A stretch of DNA of 64,000 nt from Polymorphobacter multimanifer (lineage in GTDB: Bacteria > Pseudomonadota > Alphaproteobacteria > Sphingomonadales > Sphingomonadaceae). Made by a program: the position numbers and the translations under genes. Location of the stretch: positions 1 through 64,000 of the forward strand of contig NZ_JACIIV010000021.1 in the NCBI RefSeq assembly GCF_014205635.1. Reading direction: 5' to 3'. Under the pieces are notes generated by a model, which saw nothing but the letters and a program-made list of their open reading frames with translations, had not been told where the DNA came from and ran no database searches. Positions 35,092 to 43,169 of the stretch are shown piece by piece (position 1 is the stretch's first letter; each line of letters begins with the position of its first letter).

Positions 35092-35706
35092 TCAGCGCGC
35101 CACGGGCAGCATCACCTCGTTCCGCCGCATGAACCACAGCGTCCAAGGCGGGTCATACTGCGCCAGCGACGGCGGCCCGATCACCTGCAGATTTTGAGCC
35201 TTCACGAACTGCGATAGTGCGGCGGTCCTCGCATCGACATCATCCTGCCGCGCAAGGCCGCTGAACTTGACCACTGCGACGCGCGCTGGCGCGAGACCGC
35301 GAAGCCTGACGGCAGGATTGTTCGGCTTTGGCAGGGTCTCGAGCGTCGATCCTCGGGGCATGATGAACCGGATCACCCAGGTGCCGTTGCCGCCAATCTG
35401 CATCACCGGCGCCGTCATGGCGATCTTCTCGCTGGCAGCGGCCTGCGTCACCGGCGCGGTCATGGCGATGCTGCGCTTGGCGGTGTTGCCGCCGAAGATA
35501 TAGCCAGCGAGCAAGCGGAAGCCCTTGCTGGCTGCGTCCTTGCGGTCACCCGGCACCGAGACTTCCGCCGCCACCAGCGCAGGATAGTCGCGCACCTCGA
35601 AGTTGCCCTTGGCGAGGTGGACAGTGAAGGGCGGCTCTTCGGTGGCCATGGCAGGGCTTCCCAACAGGTTGAGCCCGAGCATCAGGGCAAAGAACAATGG
35701 CTTCAC
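35092..35706 (-). CDS. SOUL-family haem-binding protein, exported
   Basis: 204 aa from GTG 35706: signal peptide MKPLFFALMLGLNLLGSPAMA, then the SOUL domain (FEVRDYPALVAAEVSVPGD, IAMTAPVTQ repeated as IAMTAPVMQ, WVIRFIMPRGSTLETLPKP). Bacterial SOUL proteins bind haem or tetrapyrroles; a periplasmic location follows from the signal. The reading frame is open further upstream, but those residues are not signal-like. Nothing in the neighbourhood explains its presence on a plasmid. Confidence 0.85.
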   Translation of the reverse strand: MKPLFFALMLGLNLLGSPAMATEEPPFTVHLAKGNFEVRDYPALVAAEVSVPGDRKDAASKGFRLLAGYIFGGNTAKRSIAMTAPVTQAAASEKIAMTAPVMQIGGNGTWVIRFIMPRGSTLETLPKPNNPAVRLRGLAPARVAVVKFSGLARQDDVDARTAALSQFVKAQNLQVIGPPSLAQYDPPWTLWFMRRNEVMLPVAR

Positions 35707-35816
35707 AAAATCTCGATCGGTCTTTCCACGCCGCTCAGCGCGCCATGGTTCGAGGTTCTCATACCACAAGGTGGGTCGCGCATTGCGGTTGCAGTGTGTC
35801 GCATTGATCCTGGGCG

Positions 35817-35972
35817 GTGGCACCCGACCTCACTGTCGTCTATCACGATCACGACGACTGGCGGCTGATCGGCGTGATCGACGAAACATCGACAGTAATT
35901 TGGCGAGCCGTGGCCGTTAGATTGCGCAATGGGCCGGCTCGCCGGACAAACAGGATATCGCACGATGGATGA
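35817..35972 (+). CDS. Possible small protein, 51 aa
   Basis: GTG-started frame reading APDLTVVYHDHDDWRLIGV, then IDETSTVIWRAVAV, ending NRISHDG. Composition is protein-like and it overlaps the MucR start by 8 bp, an arrangement suggesting coupling. The ribosome site is poor (GGGCGG close to the start). It is unrecognised and may be a fragment. Confidence 0.35.
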   Translation: MAPDLTVVYHDHDDWRLIGVIDETSTVIWRAVAVRLRNGPARRTNRISHDG

Positions 35973-36426
35973 AGACGAAGTGATGGCGCTGACCGAGGTT
36001 ACGGCGAGTATTGTTGGCGCCTATCTGACCCATAACAAGGTTGGTGCTGCCGAATTGCCGGCGCTGATCTCATCGACCTATGCGGCGCTGGCACAGACCG
36101 CTGCGCCCCTTGTCGCTGAAGCCGCTGCGCCGGAATATGTGCCGGCGGTTACCGTCCGCAAGAGCCTGGCTTCGCCCGAGTTCATCATCTCGATGATCGA
36201 CGGCAAACCCTATCGCGTCCTGCGCCGCCACCTGACAACGCACGGCCTGTCGCCCGACGAATATCGCGCTCGCTACAATCTACCGGCTGACTATCCGATC
36301 GTGGCGCCGGCCTATGCGGCCAAGCGCAGCGAGATGGCGAAGAGCCTCGGCCTTGGCCGCAAGAAGGTTGAGGAAAAGCCGGTCAATGCCCGGCGCAAGC
36401 TCAAGATCGCCATTCCGGCCGCATAG
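35965..36426 (+). CDS. Ros/MucR-family transcriptional regulator
   Basis: 153 aa. The C-terminal domain (GKPYRVLRRHLTTHGLSPDEYRARYNLP, then YPIVAPAYAAKRSEMAKSLGLG) is the MucR DNA-binding fold. The usual zinc-ligand cysteine (I-x-C-L-E-D in most members) is serine here (ISMID), while the Asp and both His (RRHLTTH) remain. ATG 35965 is chosen over the upstream in-frame start because MDEDEVMALTEVTA is the normal family N terminus. MucR proteins silence horizontally acquired and surface genes. Confidence 0.88.
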   Translation: MDEDEVMALTEVTASIVGAYLTHNKVGAAELPALISSTYAALAQTAAPLVAEAAAPEYVPAVTVRKSLASPEFIISMIDGKPYRVLRRHLTTHGLSPDEYRARYNLPADYPIVAPAYAAKRSEMAKSLGLGRKKVEEKPVNARRKLKIAIPAA

Positions 36427-36838
36427 CCGCTCAGGCCTGTGAGAATTCCACATCTTCAGGCGACCGAGCCGCGGCCCATCGCAACACAGGCCGCTGGACA
36501 AGACGATCGCCGCGCTGAAAAGGGAGGTCCCATCGGCGCTGGTCGTCAACGCCAACGATCAGGCGTTAATTGTGCGGGCGGCCCGGCTGCTGTTCAGGGA
36601 GCCAACGAACGCTGGCATCAACTGAAAGACAGGGCCTGCAGGGTTACGAGCTGTACGAGAACGGAGGCGCACTGGCGTCGACTTCGTTGGTGTGGTCCCC
36701 AGGCATTATGGGCCAGGTCGGCGTATAAAACGTTGTCCTGACACGCAGCGGGCGATCGCCATAAACAAATGTCTGGGTAAAGACTTGCAGCCTTGCGGTC
36801 GGAACGGCACAGTAATAGCCGAACACACGGAGGTTCAA
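36427..36838. other. Gene-poor stretch with a possible coding remnant
   Basis: 412 bp. From 36494 a frame reads LDKTIAALKREVPSALVVNA, then NDQALIVRAARLLFREPTNAGIN, ending at the stop 36623-36625. It looks like part of a real protein but no start codon lies upstream before the in-frame TGA at 36440. The rest shows no gene. Confidence 0.4.
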
Positions 36839-37144
36839 ATGGCAAAGACACCAGCAGCAAAACCCGCCAAGGCGGCATCGGCAGCCGTCAAGGCACCGCG
36901 CAAATCCGATGCGCTGCAAAAGCCGCTTACGCCGTCGGCCGAGCTGGCGGTGATTGTGGGGGCGGACCCGCTATCCCGGGGCCAGGTCGTTGCCAAGGTC
37001 TGGGAGTATATCAAGAAGCACGGCCTGCAGGACGCCACTGACCGGCGGCAGATCAACGCCGACGCAGCGCTGAAAAAGATCTTTGGCAAGGACAGCTGCT
37101 CGATGTTCGAGATGAACAAGCATATCGCTGGCCATCTGAGATAG
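36839..37144 (+). CDS. SWIB/MDM2-domain protein
   Basis: 101 aa: a Lys/Ala-rich tail (AKTPAAKPAKAASAAVKAPRKS) followed by a full SWIB domain (LTPSAELAVIVGADPLSRGQVVAKVWEYIKKHGLQD, then RRQINADAALKKIFG). GGAGG lies six bases before the ATG. The histone-H1-like basic tail suggests DNA binding, as proposed for bacterial and chlamydial SWIB proteins. Function on a plasmid is unknown. Confidence 0.88.
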   Translation: MAKTPAAKPAKAASAAVKAPRKSDALQKPLTPSAELAVIVGADPLSRGQVVAKVWEYIKKHGLQDATDRRQINADAALKKIFGKDSCSMFEMNKHIAGHLR

Positions 37145-37219
37145 CCCGTTGCCGCGGAAGGGACTCGCGTTGCCGAGCGCTTTATCCGACCCTGCCAACA
37201 GGTGGCAGCTGGTGGCATC

Positions 37220-37549
37220 ATGAAACCAAGAGCAAACACCTTTTACGTGATCGACACCCGGCACTATCTCGACGAGAAAGGCGACATCGAGCCGAAGAAA
37301 GGTCCCGCCCGCAAACTGGCAGACTTCACCACCGCGGTAATCGCCCATGCGTCCGATTTCAACCGATCTGAAAGCACGCACGGCCCTGTCTGCTTCAAGT
37401 GTCGAAAGCGCGACAACCACCACGTCGACACCGGCATGACTGACGACGACGCGGTTGTCTGGCATTGCCCTGCTTGCGGAACTGAGGGACGCGTCTCGAA
37501 CTGGCGGGGGACGTTGTGGGACTTCAGCCATGGCATGCTATCCAACTGA
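37220..37549 (+). CDS. Hypothetical zinc-ribbon protein
   Basis: 109 aa. CFKCRKRDNHHV and CPACGTEGRVSNW give two Cys-x2-Cys pairs about 30 residues apart, a zinc-ribbon pattern. The N-terminal part is unrecognised (FYVIDTRHYLDEKGDIEPKKGPARKLADF). GGTGG before the ATG is a weak site. Confidence 0.6.
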   Translation: MKPRANTFYVIDTRHYLDEKGDIEPKKGPARKLADFTTAVIAHASDFNRSESTHGPVCFKCRKRDNHHVDTGMTDDDAVVWHCPACGTEGRVSNWRGTLWDFSHGMLSN

Positions 37550-37618
37550 CTTCAGGGTCCGAAAATCAGCGGAGCAGAAAATCTGCACAAAAGCCACAAG
37601 TCGGTGTTTGTTTCAGGA

Positions 37619-37677
37619 TGCACGCGTGCGACCGATCATTTGTGTCTGACCGAGGGGCTGTTCGAAGAGCTTTGCTG
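37619..37677 (+). pseudogene. Decayed 3' end of a second UvrD-like helicase gene
   Basis: In frame this reads CTRATDHLCLTEGLFEELC and then a stop. The end of the intact helicase at 34976-35035 reads CTRATDRLYLAEGLFNELC and stop. Nothing upstream of 37619 continues the match. It is a 3' scar of a duplicated or replaced helicase gene. Confidence 0.75.
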
Positions 37678-37736
37678 ATCGCACCCGGATCTGGCACTGT
37701 GCAGTCGATCGTTTGAAGCGAAGGGGCTGGGGTCAG

Positions 37737-38264
37737 ATGCCGGGGATGAGCCAGATCGTCGCTGCGATCGATCTGCGTGTCGTCCAGCTGGAAAAACAGG
37801 GCGTCACCGGCATGGCGTTGGCCAATCAGATGATGGGCCACATGGCGGATCTGCAAATGATCTACAACACCGCCTCCGACCGCGACTTGCGAAAACTCTG
37901 CCAGCGGTTCCCCGGCTTCGGGCGCTACGCCATGCTGATGGAAGAGGTGTCCGAGCAGAACCAGACAATGGCGATGTCCGGCACGCATCCCTATGGCGAT
38001 CTGCCTGATCTGCCAGAGCCACTGAAGACAGCGCTGGTCCATGTCCTGCGCGCGGCCGCCGATCTGGAGCGCGACTTTCAGGCTACCGCCGACGATGGGC
38101 GCGGCGACAATCAGGGCCGGCTGACCACCGCGCGGTGGCGCTGGGCCGACGACCTCGAAAAACTGATCTACCAGTTCCAGTCCGCCGAACTGCCGCTGCA
38201 AACCCAGGCGCTGGTGCAGCAGATCATAAAGGCCACAGCGGAGCGGATCGGGAGAATGGGATAG
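37737..38264 (+). CDS. Hypothetical protein, 175 aa
   Basis: Not recognised. All-helical and acidic (LANQMMGHMADLQMIYNT, LKTALVHVLRAAADLERDFQ, DDLEKLIYQFQSAEL). There is no membrane segment. Start ATG 37737 (MPGMSQ), with MSQIVAAID at 37746 as alternative; AAGGGG lies upstream. Confidence 0.55.
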   Translation: MPGMSQIVAAIDLRVVQLEKQGVTGMALANQMMGHMADLQMIYNTASDRDLRKLCQRFPGFGRYAMLMEEVSEQNQTMAMSGTHPYGDLPDLPEPLKTALVHVLRAAADLERDFQATADDGRGDNQGRLTTARWRWADDLEKLIYQFQSAELPLQTQALVQQIIKATAERIGRMG

Positions 38265-38456
38265 GAAAAAACCCGGGGGAATGGCTCTCAAAGCGGAAAG
38301 GAAATCTCGCCGGACTAAGCCAGCGAGATCCAGCCAGACCATCCCCGACTAGGTCATAAAATAATGGAAGTCCGCTGCGACGGCGATATACAATCTCGAT
38401 ACACCGGGCCAAGGCAGCAGGACTTGTCCCAAGATCCATGCCTGCGAGGGAGCCCG

Positions 38457-39107
38457 ATGGCACAGTCGAAAACCAGAGCTTCAAGCGAGCGAGCAATCCG
38501 CGCGCTGCTTGATCGGCACGCCTGTCCGGTTCCCTTCCATGCGGTCCGGACACGGTTTCTGGGCAGCATTGCCTGCCTCGACCCTGATCTGAAACCGATG
38601 ACGGTGGTCGCCAGTCTGTGGGGCGGAGAATTGCCTGAATTCGACAGCGTCGACGATGTCAACGAATTGCTCGGCGCGTTGATCATGGGTTTGTGGAACG
38701 AACTCGCCCGTCATCAGAATCCAAGGGCGCCGTTTCGCGCCATTTGGGTGCCGCTGGAGCCGACCAGCGCCAATCTTGGCAACTTCGGCATGATCCGCGC
38801 CCAAGAGGTCGAAGGGTTCGTTGAAGCCTTTTTCAATGGCGAGAACGAAACCAGCCTTCCCAAGCGCGCTCATGTGGCGGTCACCAACCTTGGTGAAATC
38901 AGAGCCATAATGCTCGGTATCGCTAATCTGATCGAACGCACAAAGGGCGAACCTGAGGATCGCGAAGAGATCAAGCAGACCATCAAGAACCTGCGCGACT
39001 TGACCGGCATTATGGAGACTGAAATCCACGCCGCCGTTGTTTCGTGTGTGGGGGCTCGGGGGAAGGGGGGCGCGGGCTTTACCGCACCGCCGTCGACCCG
39101 CCATTGA
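38457..39107 (+). CDS. UPF0149/YecA-like protein
   Basis: 216 aa. FHAVRTRFLGSIACLDPDLKPMTVVASLWGG, then LPEFDSVDDVNELLGALIMGLWNEL has the layout of the UPF0149/YecA fold (a helical domain with an L-W-G-G ... E-F motif). The C-terminal Cys-rich SEC-C zinc motif seen in YecA is missing. GGGAG precedes the ATG. Function unknown. Confidence 0.55.
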   Translation: MAQSKTRASSERAIRALLDRHACPVPFHAVRTRFLGSIACLDPDLKPMTVVASLWGGELPEFDSVDDVNELLGALIMGLWNELARHQNPRAPFRAIWVPLEPTSANLGNFGMIRAQEVEGFVEAFFNGENETSLPKRAHVAVTNLGEIRAIMLGIANLIERTKGEPEDREEIKQTIKNLRDLTGIMETEIHAAVVSCVGARGKGGAGFTAPPSTRH

Positions 39108-39121
39108 ACCCAGGTCGGGAT

Positions 39122-39559
39122 ATGGACGCCGAGCAACGCCTTCGCGAAAAGCTGCGCAAGATCGAAGCGCTGTTTGCGGGCGCTGCGACCCCTGGTGAAA
39201 AGGCGGCCGCTGGCGCCGCGGCCGATCGCATCCGGCGACAGTTTGCCGAGACGAGCAAGCGCGAAAAGGCGCAAGAGTTCAAATTCTCGATCCCGGATCC
39301 CTGGTCGCGGCAACTCTTTACGGCCCTGTGCCGCCGCTATGGGCTCAAGCCTTTCCGCTATTCGCGCATGCACCGCCAGACGGTGATGGTCCTGGCGCCG
39401 GCGAGCATCATAAAGGGTGTGCTTTGGCCCGAGTTCGAGGCGCTCAGCGACGCACTGTCGGCCCACCTTCTCGAGATCACCAACAGGATCATTCGCGAGG
39501 AGGTCTATGCCACGACCGAAGAGGCCGAAGAAATCGCCGAGCCCGGTTTGCTGCGATGA
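39122..39559 (+). CDS. Hypothetical protein (DUF2786-like N terminus)
   Basis: 145 aa. EQRLREKLRKIEALFAGAATPGEKAAAGAAADRIRRQFAE resembles the helical DUF2786 segment. The following FTALCRRYGLKPFRYSRMHRQTVMVLAP and the helical C terminus are of unknown fold. It starts 14 bp after the previous gene and ends three bases before the convergent recD2. Confidence 0.6.
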   Translation: MDAEQRLREKLRKIEALFAGAATPGEKAAAGAAADRIRRQFAETSKREKAQEFKFSIPDPWSRQLFTALCRRYGLKPFRYSRMHRQTVMVLAPASIIKGVLWPEFEALSDALSAHLLEITNRIIREEVYATTEEAEEIAEPGLLR

Positions 39560-39562
39560 GCG

Positions 39563-41755
39563 TCACGACGAGAGCCGATCACGCAGCAGCGACCACCGCC
39601 GTGGCTGGCGGCGCTTGACCGCGATCGCCAGCGCCTTTGTGGGTCCAACGATGACCAGCAGCTTTCGCGCCCGGGTAACGGCGGTGTAGATCAATTCGCG
39701 GCCGAGCATGGTGTAGGCCTGCATGGTCAATGGCAGCACTACCACCGGGTACTCAGACCCTTGTGATTTGTGGATCGTCATCGCGTAGGCCAGCTGAAGC
39801 GCGTCGAGTTCGCCGAAATCGAATACCGTCTCGGTCTGGCCGAACCGGGCGGTCAATTCGCCCTCGCTATGGTCGACCCGGGTCACGATGCCGAGATCGC
39901 CGTTGTAAAGGTCGCGCTCGCGGTCGTTGATGATGTGCATGACCTTGTCGCCGGGGCCGTACCGGTGACCGAACTTCTCGATCGCCTGGTCTGTCGGCGG
40001 GTTCAGCCGCCCCTGCAGCAGCGCGTTCAGCGCCCGGGCGCCGGCACCGCCGCGTTGCATCGGGCTGAGCACCTGAATATCGCGTGCCGGGTCGAACCCG
40101 AACCGCCGCGGGATATGGCGCGACACGAGTTCGACGACCTTGTCGGCGACTTCGCCGGGATCGTCGGCGGGAACGTAGAAGAAATCGCCTTCGTCCCGGG
40201 CCGACAGGTCGGGCATCAACCCCTTGTTGATCCGGTGCGCGCTGACAATGATCCGGCTCGTTGCTGCCTGGCGGAAGACTTCGGTCAGCCGCACAACGGG
40301 AACGGCCCCGCTGGCGATCACGTCCTTCAGTACCTGCCCTGGGCCGACCGAGGGCAGCTGGTCGACGTCGCCGACGAGCAACAGCGCGCTTGCGGCCGGC
40401 AGGGCCTTGAGCATGGCGTTCATCAGCGGCACATCGACCATGCTGGTTTCGTCGACGACCAGCAGCTGGCAACCCAGCGGGTTGTCCTGATTGCGCTTGA
40501 ACCCGCCCTCCTTGGGATCGGTCTCGAGCAGGCGATGGAGTGTCATGCCATCCATGCCGGTTGATTCCGACAGCCGCTTGGCAGCCCGCCCGGTTGGCGC
40601 CGCCAGGGCAATGTCGAGCTTGCGCGCTGCAAGCACCTTGAGCACCGCATTGACCAGCGTTGTCTTGCCGACGCCGGGGCCGCCGGTGATGACGCAGACC
40701 TTCGACGTCAACGCGAGGCGCATCGCCTGCGACTGGCTCGCCGATAATGTCACGCCGGTTTTTTGCTCGACCCATGGAATCGCTTTTGCCGCATCGATCG
40801 CCGCCCATGGCAGAGGTCCTTCGCGCAATCGCCGCAGCCGTTCGGCGATACCCTGTTCTGCGCGGAACAGCCCTGCAAGGAAGATCACCTCGCGCTCGTC
40901 AGTGATCCCGGCAATGACCTCACCGGCGGCAAGCTCGGCCGCCACCGCGAGTTCGATGAGCGGTGCCGGGACCTCGAGCAGCTCGGCGCCTGAGCGGATC
41001 AGATCATGCACCGGCAGACCGCAGTGGCCATCATCCATTGCCGTGGTCAGTGCATGGGCGACGCCGGCACGGACACGCCGTGGATCATCCTTGCCATAGC
41101 CAAGGCTGGCGGCGATGGCGTCGGCGGTCTTGAAGCCGATGCCGGTAATATCACGCGCCAGGCGATAGGGGTCCGCCATGATGATCGCGATCGCTTCCTC
41201 GCCATAGGTCTTGAAGATCCGCACTGCCCGCGCCGAACTGACGCCATGACTGTAAAGCCAGACGATGATCTCGCGGATGGCGCGCTGATCGGTCCAGCCA
41301 CGAATGATTTTTGCCTCGCGTCCCGGACCGATGCCGGTAACCTCGCGCAGCCGCGCCGGCTCGCGCTCGATAATGTCAAACACGTCCTGGCCAAACGCTG
41401 TCACCAGCTTTTTTGCATAAACTGGTCCGATCCCCTTGATCATCCCGGAGCCAAGATACTTTTCGAGGCCCTCAAGCGTTGTCGGCACTGTTGTACGAAT
41501 GGAGTCTGCCTTGAACTGCAAGCCGTGCTGACGGTCGTTGATCCAGACACCCATTGCTTCGACATGCTCGCCAGCGCCGATCGCAGCGGCATGGCCGACC
41601 ATCGTCACGAGATCCCGCTGGCCGCGCACTTTGACCCGCAGCACACAGTAGCCGGTCTCGGCACTGTGAAAGGTGATGCGCTCGACAGCGCCAGAAAGCG
41701 GCTCGGCGCCGGGCCGCCGGGCTGGCTGCGATGAGGAGGCGACACCATTGGCCAT
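39563..41755 (-). CDS. recD2: RecD2-type 5'-3' DNA helicase
   Basis: 730 aa from ATG 41755; a GTG at 41836 would add 27 residues that do not look like the family. The N-terminal OB-like part (GAVERITFHSAETGYCVLRVKVRG) is followed by helix-hairpin-helix repeats (MIKGIGPVYAKKLV, ITGIGFKTADAIA). SF1B motifs are Walker A GGPGVGKTT, LLVVDETSMVDV, GDVDQLPSVGPG and AMTIHKSQGSEYPVV. RecD2 is the stand-alone helicase of bacteria without RecBC partners. Confidence 0.93.
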   Translation of the reverse strand: MANGVASSSQPARRPGAEPLSGAVERITFHSAETGYCVLRVKVRGQRDLVTMVGHAAAIGAGEHVEAMGVWINDRQHGLQFKADSIRTTVPTTLEGLEKYLGSGMIKGIGPVYAKKLVTAFGQDVFDIIEREPARLREVTGIGPGREAKIIRGWTDQRAIREIIVWLYSHGVSSARAVRIFKTYGEEAIAIIMADPYRLARDITGIGFKTADAIAASLGYGKDDPRRVRAGVAHALTTAMDDGHCGLPVHDLIRSGAELLEVPAPLIELAVAAELAAGEVIAGITDEREVIFLAGLFRAEQGIAERLRRLREGPLPWAAIDAAKAIPWVEQKTGVTLSASQSQAMRLALTSKVCVITGGPGVGKTTLVNAVLKVLAARKLDIALAAPTGRAAKRLSESTGMDGMTLHRLLETDPKEGGFKRNQDNPLGCQLLVVDETSMVDVPLMNAMLKALPAASALLLVGDVDQLPSVGPGQVLKDVIASGAVPVVRLTEVFRQAATSRIIVSAHRINKGLMPDLSARDEGDFFYVPADDPGEVADKVVELVSRHIPRRFGFDPARDIQVLSPMQRGGAGARALNALLQGRLNPPTDQAIEKFGHRYGPGDKVMHIINDRERDLYNGDLGIVTRVDHSEGELTARFGQTETVFDFGELDALQLAYAMTIHKSQGSEYPVVVLPLTMQAYTMLGRELIYTAVTRARKLLVIVGPTKALAIAVKRRQPRRWSLLRDRLSS

Positions 41756-41912
41756 CTTCGGACTATGGGTGTTAAGCCGGCCGCCTGCCAGTCCGGCGGC
41801 GAGATCATAAGGGTCGACTGATATCCGGACCGCCACCTGAAGCCGAAGCCGAAAGCAAACGCTTGGTTGTTCGGCTTTGCCTCAAATCTGTAGCAACACA
41901 GGCGAGAAGATT

Positions 41913-42401
41913 TTAACGCCCTTCTGGATAGCGACCAGCGAACAAGTCACCGAGCGCACGACGATAGAACAGGGTAACCCAGCGCTGCCGGCGATGTGCC
42001 GATCGATCATGCGCGAGATGGCAGCGTTGGCAAAGCGCCGCGAGATTGTGCGGAGCGTTGTTCCCGGGGTTCTGATCCAGATGGGCGGTGGCCAGCACCA
42101 CATATGACCTTGGCAATGGCGGCGGCGTGAAGCCTGAAAACGCTGGTTGCAGCGCGACCAGGTGGGCAAGGGAGGGCAATGTCCGCGTCCGCCGCCCGCG
42201 ATGATCCCGCCATCCTTGCAGTTCTTCATTCCACCAAACACCATCCGGGCCGACGATGACCCATTGAAGATGCGGTCGCCCGCATTGCTCGCAGCGACCG
42301 CCAGCGCGGTCGAAGCGGATGACTTGCGACAGTTCGCGCCAGTCGATGGGGTAGAACCAACGCTGGCTTGGGCGGATCGGCATGACGATTCTATGAGTCA
42401 T
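41913..42401 (-). CDS. HNH-type nuclease-like protein
   Basis: 162 aa. CEQCGRPH and LCQRCHLAHD supply four zinc cysteines, and LATAHLDQNPGNNAPHNLAALCQRCH has the His-Asn-His spacing of HNH nucleases (AHLD as the first His). The insert between the Cys pairs is long. Start chosen at MTHRIVMP; an MPIRPSQ start 18 bp later is possible. No partner gene identifies the substrate. Confidence 0.7.
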   Translation of the reverse strand: MTHRIVMPIRPSQRWFYPIDWRELSQVIRFDRAGGRCEQCGRPHLQWVIVGPDGVWWNEELQGWRDHRGRRTRTLPSLAHLVALQPAFSGFTPPPLPRSYVVLATAHLDQNPGNNAPHNLAALCQRCHLAHDRSAHRRQRWVTLFYRRALGDLFAGRYPEGR

Positions 42402-42640
42402 CTTGCTGGAGAACAAAAGAGGTAAATTGTGCGAAATTCAGTTTCCGGGACATTCCCAATTCAGCGCAAAGGCCGTTGTGCCCCGGCGACCGGCGTTCGA
42501 GGGGGCTTAGTGACCGAAGCGATGAAAACTTTGTCTCGCAAAGCCTGACGCGAACGCCCCCGTATCACTTGATTTACAGGAATGATCGCGCCAATATGCA
42601 CCAATAGTATGATTTCCGAGTTATTTTGGAAGGGCAAGCA

Positions 42641-42886
42641 GTGGGCACGGTACGCAAAACTATCACGCTGACCGATCAGCAGGATGCCTGGATTGCCGAT
42701 CAGATCGCTGGTGGCAGCTACACCAACGACAGCGAAGCCATTCGTGACCTGATCCGCCGCGCCCAGGAGCGTGACGTCGCAATGCAGGACCTTCGCCAGG
42801 CCTTGATTGCAGGCGAAGACAGCGGCGAGCCTGAGCCTTTTGATTTTGATGCCTTCAGAAAGCGCAAGATTGCCCAGCATGGCTGA
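42641..42886 (+). CDS. parD: ParD-family antitoxin (module 3)
   Basis: 81 aa. RKTITLTDQQDAWIADQIAGGSYTNDSEAIRDLIRRAQER is the RHH domain, and GEPEPFDFDAFRKRKIAQHG the toxin-binding tail. GTG 42641 is preceded by GGAAGGG at a seven-base distance. It overlaps the toxin gene by 8 bp. Confidence 0.88.
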   Translation: MGTVRKTITLTDQQDAWIADQIAGGSYTNDSEAIRDLIRRAQERDVAMQDLRQALIAGEDSGEPEPFDFDAFRKRKIAQHG

Positions 42887-43169
42887 ATTCCGGCTTAGTC
42901 CGGCGGCCAAGCTGGACCTGAACAAGATATTTGATCGGAGTGTCGCGGCATGGGGATTAACGAAGGCGCTTGAGTATGACGAAGCCCTCGAGAAAACACT
43001 TTTTATGTTGGCGCGAGCGCCGCAACGAGCGCAGCAATGCGACAGGATACGGATCGGCTACCGCCGCCAAAGCGTTGGCAGCCACGTAATTTATCTGAAG
43101 CCGACGGACTATGGAATCGCGGTCATCCGCATTCTACACCAGCGCATGGACGCTGCGCGCCATCTCTGA
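42879..43169 (+). CDS. parE: ParE-family toxin (module 3)
   Basis: 96 aa. AEFRLSPAAKLDLNKIFDRSVAAWGLTKALEYDEALEKTL is the ParE N-terminal helix hairpin, and VIRILHQRMDAARHL the conserved C terminus. The full length is kept even though an IS5-family element begins at the base after its stop codon. The TGA stop itself is the duplicated target (TGA 43167-43169 and 44127-44129), so the toxin is intact. Confidence 0.9.
   Translation: MAEFRLSPAAKLDLNKIFDRSVAAWGLTKALEYDEALEKTLFMLARAPQRAQQCDRIRIGYRRQSVGSHVIYLKPTDYGIAVIRILHQRMDAARHL

Noticed and set aside
33590-35146. A 518-codon minus-strand frame opposite the UvrD-like helicase
   Set aside because: All helicase motifs are on the + strand; this frame has none and is an artefact of codon bias.
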